Below the pieces are notes generated by a model. That model saw only the letters and a list, made by a program, of their open reading frames with translations. It did not search any database and was not told the origin of the DNA. A stretch of DNA of 64,000 nt, taken from assembly GCF_000368145.1 (NCBI RefSeq), contig NZ_KB849282.1, positions 379,791 to 443,790 on the forward strand, read 5' to 3'. A program made the position numbers and the translations under genes. Below, piece after piece: positions 18,422-26,345 of this stretch. Position 1 is the first letter of the stretch, and every line of letters starts with the position of its first letter. Origin of the DNA: Acinetobacter guillouiae CIP 63.46 (GTDB lineage: Bacteria > Pseudomonadota > Gammaproteobacteria > Pseudomonadales > Moraxellaceae).

Positions 18422-18742
18422 TCATATTTCTAAGTGTATTTTTATTTCTTGTGGATGTGAACTATACAAAGTATTTGTCCAGCCATCTTTATCCGTCACG
18501 CCTTTGACTTCTCTCCCATTTTCATAATATGCAGTATATTTCGTATTCGCATATGGAGCTGAATCATCATCTACAAATCTATATCGTAGACTGTTTTGTT
18601 GAGTTTCAGGCAATAAAGGTATTTTTAAAGATATCTTTTCCCCGCTCTTAAAAATATGCTGCCCAGCTTTTACTTCAAACTTTGCTGGAGTGATTATGGT
18701 TATGCCATTTTTATTGATAATAATTTGAGAACCGCCTGCCAT
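18422..18742 (-). CDS. Orphan VgrG C-terminal (DUF2345 tail) protein
   Basis: The 106-residue product begins AGGSQIIINKNGITIITPAK and continues FEVKAGQHIFKSG, the last beta-helix repeat of DUF2345 in VgrG spikes of Acinetobacter type VI systems. After it comes a small beta domain (YRFVDDDSAPYANTKYTAYY...VTDKDGWTN) like the transthyretin-type extensions that dock effectors on VgrG. The gp27/gp5-like body of VgrG is absent, and the neighbouring gene upstream runs the other way. It may be a vgrG 3' end carried with its cargo, able to recombine with a full vgrG elsewhere, or a translated adaptor (GGTGGG precedes the ATG). Confidence 0.75.
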   Translation of the reverse strand: MAGGSQIIINKNGITIITPAKFEVKAGQHIFKSGEKISLKIPLLPETQQNSLRYRFVDDDSAPYANTKYTAYYENGREVKGVTDKDGWTNTLYSSHPQEIKIHLEI

Positions 18743-18829
18743 AGCCCACCTTTTATTAAGTTTTACTAAAATTATTTGTAATTATAGTTTAATATAAAAA
18801 TTCAATAATTCAAAACTTACAATAAAATT

Positions 18830-19507
18830 ATGACTTTTATCATTGCGATACAATTAAATGACAGCGCCATTATTGCAGCAGACAATAAGAAAATTGTTTT
18901 AAAAGAAACAACGCAAAGCCAATTCAACATAGAAATGGCTTCAAAAATTTATCCGTGGGATAACGGTATCATTACAGGTACTGGTGAAGACTACGTTGTC
19001 AGTAGATCTATTGAGCTATTTAAAAAATTAGCGCATTCAGATCTAAATAAACTTCCTCAATGTCTTGAAATTTCAAGACAGATGAGAGAGTTAGAAATTG
19101 GAACAAATTATTTCCAGGTGGAAAATACGAAATTGTTGTGTTCGAGCTATAGCGAACATGGTGCACAGCTCTATAAAATTGAGCGATTTGATCCATTACA
19201 GCCGTACAAATTGATTGCTGTTAAACCACTGGATATATCGGTTTGGCTCTTTCACCCCAACATTGAGAGCATTTCAACAGACTTACAACATCTTTATAGA
19301 GATCTCAAAGATTATTGCGCTTTTAGCAATGAAACGGACTGGATAAATTACTACATCAATCGAATAACAGTGATTTATCAAAAACAAAGCCTGTATGATC
19401 CCTTAATGAGCCAAAGCTTTGATATTTTTTTTCAAAATAAGGATAAGTACATCTTTGGTCATATTTCAAATACGCAGGATGAGCCATTAGAAATTAGAGA
19501 GTTTTAA
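18830..19507 (+). CDS. Possible proteasome-type Ntn-hydrolase
   Basis: The 225-residue protein begins MTFIIAIQLNDSAIIAADNK and soon has KIYPWDNGIITGTGED. A threonine exposed after Met removal, an Asp about 17 residues later, and a Gly-rich strand resemble proteasome beta/HslV-type Ntn-hydrolases. There is no HslU-like partner nearby and I do not recognise the remaining two thirds, so the assignment is tentative. It is divergent from the type VI cassette with an 87-base gap. Low GC places it in the accessory block. Confidence 0.5.
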   Translation: MTFIIAIQLNDSAIIAADNKKIVLKETTQSQFNIEMASKIYPWDNGIITGTGEDYVVSRSIELFKKLAHSDLNKLPQCLEISRQMRELEIGTNYFQVENTKLLCSSYSEHGAQLYKIERFDPLQPYKLIAVKPLDISVWLFHPNIESISTDLQHLYRDLKDYCAFSNETDWINYYINRITVIYQKQSLYDPLMSQSFDIFFQNKDKYIFGHISNTQDEPLEIREF

Positions 19508-19627
19508 CCAAACCAGTAAAAAAGCTATTCAATCTAGTATGTTCAAAAATATTTGGTAAAAAGTCTTTATGATTTTCAATCACGCGAAATTTGATTAAAA
19601 AAAGCATCGAACGTGAAATATCAAGAA

Positions 19628-19664
19628 AAAGCCGTTCCAGTGCGCTGAATGCTGAAACGGCTTT
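19628..19664. terminator. Hairpin, possible terminator
   Basis: AAAGCCGTT pairs with AACGGCTTT, with an inner CAG/CTG pairing. It lies 120 bases behind the gene ending at 19507 and 80 bases before the end of the convergent gene. There is no long T-run, so efficiency is uncertain. Confidence 0.45.
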
Positions 19665-19745
19665 GGCTAAGATATTGATGCAAAAAGGGAAGCTTCAAGC
19701 ATTTCGTATAAGCTGTATTATGTTAATTTTAGAGAATATAAATAA

Positions 19746-20372
19746 TTACTCTACTGCTTCCATCATAAATTTTATATTTCCACCTATATTAAAAACTAAT
19801 ACTAGTTGCACAATAAAATAAAAAATTGACATAGAAGATTCATTATATGAAAAGGATATTCTTCGACCAGATTGGAAACTATATTTTTCCATTTGTATAG
19901 AATACTCACCTAACTCACCATCATAGAGTTTGATATCCACTCCATTTTTTCTAAATAAAATAAAAAGATGATTTGACTTGATTGATAATTTAAATGCATC
20001 CTTCCATACATTGGAAACTGTTTGAATATATTCAAATTTATTACGAATAAGAAATATAATTAGCTTATCTTTACTCATGATATTGTCTATTTTTCGACCT
20101 ACCGGAATAAGCTTATTTCTTTTCTTACTAAAAAATTTTGCTAATCTAATATTTTCTTCAGTCTCTTGTATGTTAAAAACATAACGTCTTGCACATGACA
20201 GATAAATTCCCTTTTTTCCGCTTTTGACAACGCGACCAAGGTCATTCCACTGAGCGATAGTCTTATAACCTTTAGCTAGTAAGTCTATTTCCCAGTCATC
20301 ATTCCAACAAGGGTCATCCCAAGGTCCACCATCTGGTGAATAATATTCAGGGTAATGATCTAAATTAGGCAT
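19746..20372 (-). CDS. Hypothetical protein with ArdC-like N-terminal motif
   Basis: I cannot assign this 208-residue protein firmly. Residues about 33-59 (AKGYKTIAQWNDLGRVVKSG then KKGIYL) resemble the ssDNA-binding N-terminal domain of ArdC-type antirestriction proteins, where a Trp, a Leu-Gly pair and a Lys-Gly-x-Lys-Gly turn recur; the rest of ArdC, including its metallopeptidase, is missing. The N-terminus is rich in Asp, Pro and Trp, and the C-terminus has one hydrophobic segment (FYFIVQLVLVFNIGGNI). A GGA ribosome site precedes the ATG. It is divergent from the adjacent retron and ends in the same AT-rich block. Confidence 0.55.
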   Translation of the reverse strand: MPNLDHYPEYYSPDGGPWDDPCWNDDWEIDLLAKGYKTIAQWNDLGRVVKSGKKGIYLSCARRYVFNIQETEENIRLAKFFSKKRNKLIPVGRKIDNIMSKDKLIIFLIRNKFEYIQTVSNVWKDAFKLSIKSNHLFILFRKNGVDIKLYDGELGEYSIQMEKYSFQSGRRISFSYNESSMSIFYFIVQLVLVFNIGGNIKFMMEAVE

Positions 20373-20439
20373 ATTTATTCCAAAAAATCATTGTTATTTA
20401 TGGGTATATCTTAAATAATATGTACACTTTATACATAGT

Positions 20440-20561
20440 TTAGCTTCAGCAAAACAACTAGGTGTTGATGTTTCGTCCACTATTCTTTTTTTGCTTATCT
20501 AGTAGGTTATTCGGTTATCACCGAATATTTGAAGCAGCTACGCTAGGCTTAGTGAAGCTAA
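20440..20561 (+). ncRNA. Candidate retron msr-msd RNA
   Basis: TTAGCTTCA (20440-20448) and TGAAGCTAA (20553-20561) are a perfect 9-bp inverted repeat bracketing about 104 bases, the position of retron a1/a2. Inside, GGTG/CACT (20461-20481, one G-U pair) closes a hairpin with a TGTTTCG loop, like msr hairpins with a TTTCG loop. Then CTAG-TAG (20499-20505) pairs with CTA-CG-CTAG (20538-20546) around a perfect ATTCGGT-TATC-ACCGAAT hairpin (20509-20526), a good msd stem. It ends 38 bases before the reverse transcriptase. Exact ends and the branching G are not determined. Confidence 0.6.
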
Positions 20562-20571
20562 CGCTTCATCC
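20552..20571 (+). repeat. Direct repeat copy 1 at the retron
   Basis: GTGAAGCTAACGCTTCATCC resembles 21365-21383 (GCGAAGCTAACACCTATCC), sharing the 9-base core GAAGCTAAC in the same orientation. The copies bracket the reverse transcriptase gene. Copy 1 overlaps the a2 arm of the candidate msd. Confidence 0.45.
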
Positions 20572-20599
20572 ATTGAAACTATTGGAATTTCCGTAAATT

Positions 20600-21325
20600 A
20601 TGTATAAAGAAAAATTTTCTTATACACAAAAGTGTATATCTAAAAAAAATGGAAAAATTAGAAAAATCTATGTTCCGAACGAAAATTTAAAAGCTTTCCT
20701 AAGAACATTATTAAAAAGCTTAGAAAACATTTATCAAAATAATTATATTTACGATTGTGATCATGCATTTCTTAAAGGAAAAAATTGTGTAACTAATGCA
20801 GCTACTCATATAAAAAATCGCTTTATTTTATCTTTAGACATTGAGAATTTTTTTGAGAGTCTTCCAAAAAGTTTGCTAGAGAATTACATATCAAATCAAA
20901 TACTTGATCTTGTATTAGTAAATAGAAAAATAGTACAAGGATATCCAACAAGCCCGTATTTAGCAAATATTGCTATGATTGAAATCGACAGCTTGATTAT
21001 GAAAGCAATTGAAAATAAAGATATTACTTACACTAGATATGCTGATGATCTTACCTTTAGCTTTAATGATTTAATGGAAAGAAAATATATTCTCGCAACG
21101 GTTATACAAATATTAAAAGGCTTTAACCTTAAAATTAATAGTAAAAAAACAAAATTCCAAGATAAAAAGAATGGAAGAGTTGTTATTACAGGGGTTGGGG
21201 TATCAATGTGTGCAGTACATCCAACTAGAAAAACGTTAAAAAAAATTAGAGCAGCCAAACATCAAAACAATATTCTAAGTGAACGTGGCTTAGTTTCTTG
21301 GAGTTTATGCAAAATTCCTAAATAG
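20600..21325 (+). CDS. Retron-type reverse transcriptase
   Basis: The 241-residue protein has the reverse transcriptase core in order: LSLDIENFF with catalytic D80, QGYPTSPYLAN at 113-123, and YADD at 147-150. Two retron hallmarks are present: NAATH at 66-70 (the NAxxH motif of the retron X region) and VITG at 195-198 (the VTG motif of the Y region). The enzyme would copy part of the adjacent RNA into multicopy single-stranded DNA. Most retron RTs are near 300 residues or more, so this one is short, with a small C-terminal region (KIRAAKHQNN to the stop). No effector gene follows; the next gene is a core aminotransferase. Confidence 0.88.
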   Translation: MYKEKFSYTQKCISKKNGKIRKIYVPNENLKAFLRTLLKSLENIYQNNYIYDCDHAFLKGKNCVTNAATHIKNRFILSLDIENFFESLPKSLLENYISNQILDLVLVNRKIVQGYPTSPYLANIAMIEIDSLIMKAIENKDITYTRYADDLTFSFNDLMERKYILATVIQILKGFNLKINSKKTKFQDKKNGRVVITGVGVSMCAVHPTRKTLKKIRAAKHQNNILSERGLVSWSLCKIPK

Positions 21326-21364
21326 AAGTATATTACCTACATCATTTAACATAATGGGCGTTCT

Positions 21365-21383
21365 GCGAAGCTAACACCTATCC
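21365..21383 (+). repeat. Direct repeat copy 2 behind the retron
   Basis: GCGAAGCTAACACCTATCC is the second copy of the repeat at 20552-20571. It lies within an imperfect stem formed by ATAATG and CATTAT (21351-21391). It may mark the right boundary of the retron unit. Confidence 0.4.
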
Positions 21384-21594
21384 CTCATTATCAATATAAT
21401 ACGAACTATAAAGCCAGAATCCCAACTCAACTCCCCCAATATATTTAGTAACAAAACATTACCTCATATCTAACATCTCTATCTTAACTTCCTACCAAAC
21501 ACCTTCCCCTAACCAATAGGTTACTTAATCCTATTCAGCTCTTTAAAACGAACTGCTAAACTGCCACTCACACATTTATAAAATCAGCCTGGTC

Positions 21595-22749
21595 ATGATC
21601 GAAATCCACTCCAAACTCCCTGCTCAAGGCGTCACCATTTTTAGCATCATGACCGCTATGGCACATCGTCTTAACGCCCTTAACTTGTCACAAGGTTTTC
21701 CTGACTTTGATGCCCCACCTGCGTTGCTACAAGCACTGAGCCAAGCCACATTAGACGGTTTTAACCAATACGCAGCTGGCGATGGTTTATTAGCGCTGAG
21801 AGAACAACTGGCGCAACTGTTTTTAAAACGAGATCAGTTACACCTTGATCCCATCACCGAAATCACCATCACACCAGGGGCAACGATCGGGATTTTTAGC
21901 GTAATACAAGCCATCATCCATCAAGACGATGAAGTGATTATTTTTGATCCAAGCTATGATAGTTATGCACCAAGCGTGCAATTGGTCGGTGGTAAAGCCA
22001 TTCATATCCCACTCAATGCGCCTGAGTTTTCTGTAGATTGGAATCAAGTTAAATCTGCGATTACCGATAAAACCCGTATGGTGATTGTAAATACTCCACA
22101 CAATCCAACTGGGGCGATTTGGTCTAAACAAGACTGGCTAAATTTAATTGAACTGATTCAAGATAAAAATATTATTGTGCTTTCAGACGAAGTCTATGAG
22201 CATTTGATTTATGACGGCGAAAAACATTATTCAGTATTATCATTTCCAGAACTCCGAGAGCGTAGTTTTGTAGTCGGTTCTTTTGGTAAAACCTTTCATG
22301 TCACGGGTTGGAAAACAGGTTATTGCATTGCGACACCAGAGCTCATGAAAGTATTTCGTCAAATTTATCAATTTGCCAACTTCTGTGGGGTAACACCTGT
22401 GCAAATGGCGCTTGCCAATTTTATGCAACAGCATCCTGAACATATCGACGGGCTATCAAGCTTTTATCAGCAAAAGCGTGACCTGTTTATTTCAGGTATT
22501 GCGGATTCAAAATTCAGTTTAATCCCCTCTCAAGGCACATTCTTTCAAAATGTTGACTACAGCCAAATTCGCCCAGATTTAAATGATGTTGAGATGTGTA
22601 AATTCTTAGCGGAAGAACATAAAATTGTGGCGATTCCAGTTTCTGTTTTTTATAAGCAAGCTCCTGAAAACTTACGTTTAGTACGTTTTTGTTTTGCTAA
22701 AAAGGAGCAAACTTTGATTCAGGCCTGTGAAATTTTAAATCAAATTTAA
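21595..22749 (+). CDS. PLP-dependent aminotransferase, methionine/kynurenine type
   Basis: The 384-residue protein is a class I/II aminotransferase. It has NLSQGFPDFDAP, the Gly-rich cofactor loop (TPGATIGIFSVIQA), NTPHNPTGAIW, SDEVYEHLIYDG, and the PLP lysine in VGSFGKTFHVTGWKTGY. The wording is close to YbdL-type methionine aminotransferases, which act on methionine and aromatic amino acids with oxo-acids. It is cytoplasmic. It is the first core gene to the right of the retron and is closed by its own terminator. Confidence 0.9.
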   Translation: MIEIHSKLPAQGVTIFSIMTAMAHRLNALNLSQGFPDFDAPPALLQALSQATLDGFNQYAAGDGLLALREQLAQLFLKRDQLHLDPITEITITPGATIGIFSVIQAIIHQDDEVIIFDPSYDSYAPSVQLVGGKAIHIPLNAPEFSVDWNQVKSAITDKTRMVIVNTPHNPTGAIWSKQDWLNLIELIQDKNIIVLSDEVYEHLIYDGEKHYSVLSFPELRERSFVVGSFGKTFHVTGWKTGYCIATPELMKVFRQIYQFANFCGVTPVQMALANFMQQHPEHIDGLSSFYQQKRDLFISGIADSKFSLIPSQGTFFQNVDYSQIRPDLNDVEMCKFLAEEHKIVAIPVSVFYKQAPENLRLVRFCFAKKEQTLIQACEILNQI

Positions 22750-22781
22750 TCCCAACTCATACAGATCATCTCTGTAAAATT

Positions 22782-22814
22782 AAAGCCTGAGTTACTCAAA
22801 TACTCAGGCTTTTT
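22782..22814 (+). terminator. Rho-independent terminator
   Basis: AAAGCCTGAGT pairs with ACTCAGGCTTT around a short loop and is followed by more T. It lies 33 bases behind the aminotransferase stop. Confidence 0.9.
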
Positions 22815-22876
22815 ACTCAGTGTTTGTTATATTATCAATAAGATAAAGACACTCGAAATAGACAGTAGAATAAAAG

Positions 22877-24244
22877 ATGCCAGCTCGTCCCGATATGCTT
22901 CACCAACCCAAATTCTGGAAGGTTTTTTTAATCTTCCTTGGCCCACTGATTCTAACCAATATTCTGCAAAATCTGTCTGGAACAATTAATACCATTTTTG
23001 TTGGACAAATGCTCGGTGTAGAAGCAATTGCCGCAATTTCGGTATTTTTTCCGATTCTATTTTTATTGCTGGCTTTTGTGATTGGTCTATCTACAGGTGC
23101 AACTGTTTTGGTTGGACAAGCATGGGGCGCCAAAGATATCGAAAAAGTGCGTACCATTGTTGGCGCATTGTTATTTATGACCCTCATTGGTGGATCAATC
23201 ATTGCCTTTTTAGGGGTGTTTTTTGCCAAAGAAATTCTATTACTTTTGGGTATAGATCCCAAAATCATGCATCTTGCACTGCCCTATGTTCAATGGATGT
23301 TAATGAGTAGCCCTTTTCTATTCATCTATATCACCTACACCTCTATTTTACGTGGTGTGGGTGACAGTACTACACCCTTAATGGCATCAAGTCTGACGAT
23401 CATTGTGGGCGTCATTGTAACCCCAGCCTTGATTGGCGGTTACTTTGGTCTACCTAAGCTTGGCATTATTGCTCCAGCAATTGCCAGTGGCTTAGGCTTT
23501 ATTTCGACCTTAGCTTTTCTCTATATCTATTTGAATAAAAAAGATCATGCTTTAAGACCAGATTCAGCGTTAATCCAGCATATCCGCTATCACCCACAAT
23601 TTAGTCGCAGTATTTTGCGTTTGGGCGTGCCGACAGGTATTCAAATGGTGACCAACTCGGTCGCAGGTCTGGTGGTGATTGGACTGGTTAACCAACATGG
23701 TGCACATGCAACAGCGGCATATGGTGCAGTCAACCAAGTGCTCAACTATATCCAATTCCCTGCATTATCGATTGCCATTGCAGGTTCCATCTTTGCGGCG
23801 CAAGCGATTGGTGCTGGGAAGTCTGAGCTGTTGGCAAAAGTGACGCGAACGGCGCTGCTGAGTAATATTGTGATTACAGGTTCATTGGTACTCTTGGCCT
23901 ATATTTGTTCAAAATATTTGATGGCGTTGTTTATTACAGATCCATCAGTGATTGAATTGGGTCAACAATTATTATTTATTGTGTTGTGGTCGATTATATT
24001 CTTTGGTGCAAGTGCAATTTTTGCCTCGATCATGCGGGCCAGCGGAACCGTGACTGTTCCTATGATTTTTAATATTTTATCCATCCTGCTCATTGAAGTT
24101 CCATGTGCTTATTTATTTAGTCAGTGGTTTGGTTTACAAGGCATTTGGTATGCGCTTGCACTGACCTTTTTCAGTCTATGCCTTATGCAAGGTTTGTATT
24201 ACCAATTTGTTTGGAAAAAGAAAACGATTGAGATCTTAATTTAA
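22877..24244 (+). CDS. MATE family efflux transporter
   Basis: The 455-residue protein is almost entirely membrane segments (about 12 helices in two halves). The first half shows the family pattern PLILTNILQNLSGTINTIFV, GLSTGATVLVGQAWGAKD and LRGVGDSTTPL; the second repeats it with RLGVPTGIQMVTNS and MRASGTVTVP. MATE proteins export cationic drugs and metabolites using Na+ or H+ gradients. The substrate of this one is unknown. It converges with the SDR gene, with a strong terminator between them. Confidence 0.93.
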   Translation: MPARPDMLHQPKFWKVFLIFLGPLILTNILQNLSGTINTIFVGQMLGVEAIAAISVFFPILFLLLAFVIGLSTGATVLVGQAWGAKDIEKVRTIVGALLFMTLIGGSIIAFLGVFFAKEILLLLGIDPKIMHLALPYVQWMLMSSPFLFIYITYTSILRGVGDSTTPLMASSLTIIVGVIVTPALIGGYFGLPKLGIIAPAIASGLGFISTLAFLYIYLNKKDHALRPDSALIQHIRYHPQFSRSILRLGVPTGIQMVTNSVAGLVVIGLVNQHGAHATAAYGAVNQVLNYIQFPALSIAIAGSIFAAQAIGAGKSELLAKVTRTALLSNIVITGSLVLLAYICSKYLMALFITDPSVIELGQQLLFIVLWSIIFFGASAIFASIMRASGTVTVPMIFNILSILLIEVPCAYLFSQWFGLQGIWYALALTFFSLCLMQGLYYQFVWKKKTIEILI

Positions 24245-24291
24245 ATGAATGGATATTGAGTTCTTATTCAGCGCATAATTTCACAATGTCT

Positions 24292-24330
24292 AAAATGAAA
24301 AAACCGTCAGCTTGACGGTTTTTTCATTTT
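24292..24330. terminator. Bidirectional terminator
   Basis: Two 18-base arms form a perfect stem (core ACCGTCA/TGACGGT) with a 3-base loop and A/T-rich ends. It separates the convergent MATE and SDR genes. Confidence 0.95.
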
Positions 24331-24339
24331 ATAAATCAA

Positions 24340-25185
24340 TTATTTTGGTTCTAGCTTTTTACTAAACTTGGTCGCAAAACCTGTAATTTTTTGATATCCA
24401 GTCGGTAAAATACGCTGAATTAAATCCAAGGTTTTTGCATCATTCCCAATAAGTAAACGACGTTTGTCTTTTAGTACAGCATCCAACATTTGTTGAGCAG
24501 CATCTTCTGGTGGCATACGTAATAGTTTATTAAATGCTTTTGCTGATTTGTCAGGGTTCATTCCTAAAGAACGTAAACTGTCATTCATACGCGCATCATT
24601 TGCAATATTGGTACGAATGCCGCCTGGATGGACACATAGTGCCGATACACCACACTTTTCGATATCTAATTCTTGACGTAATGATTCAGTAAAACCACGT
24701 ACCGCAAATTTAGATGCATTATATGCAGACTGAGTCGGTTGCGCGGTTAAACCAAACAAGCTCGAAATGTTGATGATATGCCCATCACCTGTTTTCTTGA
24801 TATAAGGTAAAAATTCTTTTGTTCCGTATACAACGCCCCAGAAATTGATATCCATGATCCATTCTAGTTCGTCATAAGATGCGCCTTCTACGGTAGAACC
24901 TAAAGCCACACCAGCATTGTTAAAAATCATGTTTACAGAACCATGATTTTGCACTGTGTCCGCAGCCCAAGCTCGCATTTCTTCAACTTTGGCAACATTC
25001 ACTTTCTTTGAGGTCACACGAACATTATACGCTTTGACCAGTTCAACGGTTTCAGCTAAACCTTTTTCATTCACATCACTAATGGATAAATGACAACCTG
25101 CTTTTGCCAATAAAATAGCAAGTTGTTGTCCCATACCAGAGCCAGCACCAGTAATTGCAGCGACTTTGTTTTTAAAATTTTTCAT
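24340..25185 (-). CDS. Short-chain dehydrogenase/reductase
   Basis: The 281-residue protein is a classical SDR: cofactor loop TGAGSGMGQQ (TGxxxGxG) near residue 16, NNAG near 90, and catalytic Ser with YNASK near 158-162. Such enzymes reduce carbonyls or oxidise alcohols with NAD(P)H. The substrate is unknown. A TetR-family gene is transcribed away from it across 212 bases, which suggests local regulation, perhaps linked to a lipid or hydrophobic alcohol. Confidence 0.92.
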   Translation of the reverse strand: MKNFKNKVAAITGAGSGMGQQLAILLAKAGCHLSISDVNEKGLAETVELVKAYNVRVTSKKVNVAKVEEMRAWAADTVQNHGSVNMIFNNAGVALGSTVEGASYDELEWIMDINFWGVVYGTKEFLPYIKKTGDGHIINISSLFGLTAQPTQSAYNASKFAVRGFTESLRQELDIEKCGVSALCVHPGGIRTNIANDARMNDSLRSLGMNPDKSAKAFNKLLRMPPEDAAQQMLDAVLKDKRRLLIGNDAKTLDLIQRILPTGYQKITGFATKFSKKLEPK

Positions 25186-25397
25186 TGTCTATCCTTTTTT
25201 AAACCCGCACAAAGCATTCAGAGTGATGTGCAGCTCACTTGCTCAATATAATTTTGACAATCATTATTGTCAATATTATATTATGATTTAGCCGATGTTT
25301 TTTTATACAAAAATTCTAGAATAGGTTTCAATGGCTTTTATTGCTAAAATAAGCGCTTCTTTGTGACAATCAAATATGACACGAGTAATTTTTTACA

Positions 25398-26072
25398 ATG
25401 AATGAACCACTTTCCACTGAAAAGAAAACTATAAATAAAGCTGCCAAAGAGCGTCAATTTAAAGGCATGTCCTTATCTGAGCGGAAACTTGCACGTCGAG
25501 AAAAGCTGATCGAAGCAGGAATTGAAGCTTATGGTACGCATGGCTTTTTTTCTGTCACCGTCAAAGATATTTGTAATGAAGCCAAGCTAACTGAACGTTA
25601 TTTTTATGAGTCCTTTAAAAAAAGTGAAGAACTGTTCCAAGTCATCTTTCTACAACTGATTGAACAATTACAACAAACCGTGATGCAAGGCGTCATGCAA
25701 GCAGCACCTGATCCTAAAAATATGATCCGTGGTGGCTTAACTGCAATCTTTACCATGTTAAAAAATGATCCACGTGTGGCGCGTATTATTTATATCGATG
25801 CCATGCTGGTTCAAGAGCTGCATAATCATGCCACGATCCATGAAACGATGGGCCGTTTTGACCGATTAATTCACTCCTTTGTCACCCTGATGATGCCGCA
25901 TATTGAACGTAGTGAACAAGAAATTTCCTTAGTAGCCACAGGTTTAAATGGCTATGTGACTCAAATTGCGGTTCGATGGGTCATGGGCGGATTTAAACAA
26001 TCGCTTGAAGAAATTGTCTCAGCATGTGAAATTGTATTTATATCGCTGATTGATTCATTTTCATCTAAATAA
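25398..26072 (+). CDS. TetR/AcrR family regulator
   Basis: The 224-residue protein has a TetR helix-turn-helix near residues 30-75 (LIEAGIEAYGTHGFFSVTVK then DICNEAKLTERYFYESF, followed by KKSEELF) and a helical ligand domain. TetR proteins usually repress their own and a neighbouring gene until a ligand binds; the divergent SDR gene is the natural target. A small basic extension (residues 1-28) precedes the DNA-binding domain. Confidence 0.9.
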   Translation: MNEPLSTEKKTINKAAKERQFKGMSLSERKLARREKLIEAGIEAYGTHGFFSVTVKDICNEAKLTERYFYESFKKSEELFQVIFLQLIEQLQQTVMQGVMQAAPDPKNMIRGGLTAIFTMLKNDPRVARIIYIDAMLVQELHNHATIHETMGRFDRLIHSFVTLMMPHIERSEQEISLVATGLNGYVTQIAVRWVMGGFKQSLEEIVSACEIVFISLIDSFSSK

Positions 26073-26092
26073 GCTTTTTAGCCTGAATGACC

Positions 26093-26114
26093 CTGTCATA
26101 AAATCGTCACAAAA
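26093..26114 (+). promoter_or_regulatory. Pho box, distal
   Basis: CTGTCATAAAATCGTCACAA follows the PhoB site pattern of two TGTCA-like 7-mers 11 bases apart (TGTCATA at 26094, CGTCACA at 26105). It is 230 bases upstream of phoB. Confidence 0.6.
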
Positions 26115-26286
26115 CTATCAAATAGCGTATTTTTATGTTCAGTTTAAATAAATTTCTTTTCTCAAAATGGAACATTTATTTAAAAATGTCATGGATTATT
26201 CATCATATCGACGATTATTTGTCACATTTTTTTGCAAAAATTCGTCAACATCTTCTTTTTGCAATGATACTGTCATAATTAATCTT

Positions 26287-26306
26287 TGTAATAAGCCTGT
26301 CATAAA
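26287..26306 (+). promoter_or_regulatory. Pho box, proximal to phoB
   Basis: TGTAATAAGCCTGTCATAAA has two PhoB half-sites 11 bases apart. A further TGTCATA lies at 26271. The site ends 40 bases before the phoB start, the usual place for autoregulation of phoBR. Confidence 0.65.
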
Positions 26307-26345
26307 TAAAAGACGGTACACCGTTCATACATAGGATATTGCGTT

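Noticed and set aside
19591-19821. 76-codon forward frame
   Set aside because: It overlaps a hairpin and the end of the well-supported reverse gene at 19746, and has no ribosome site.
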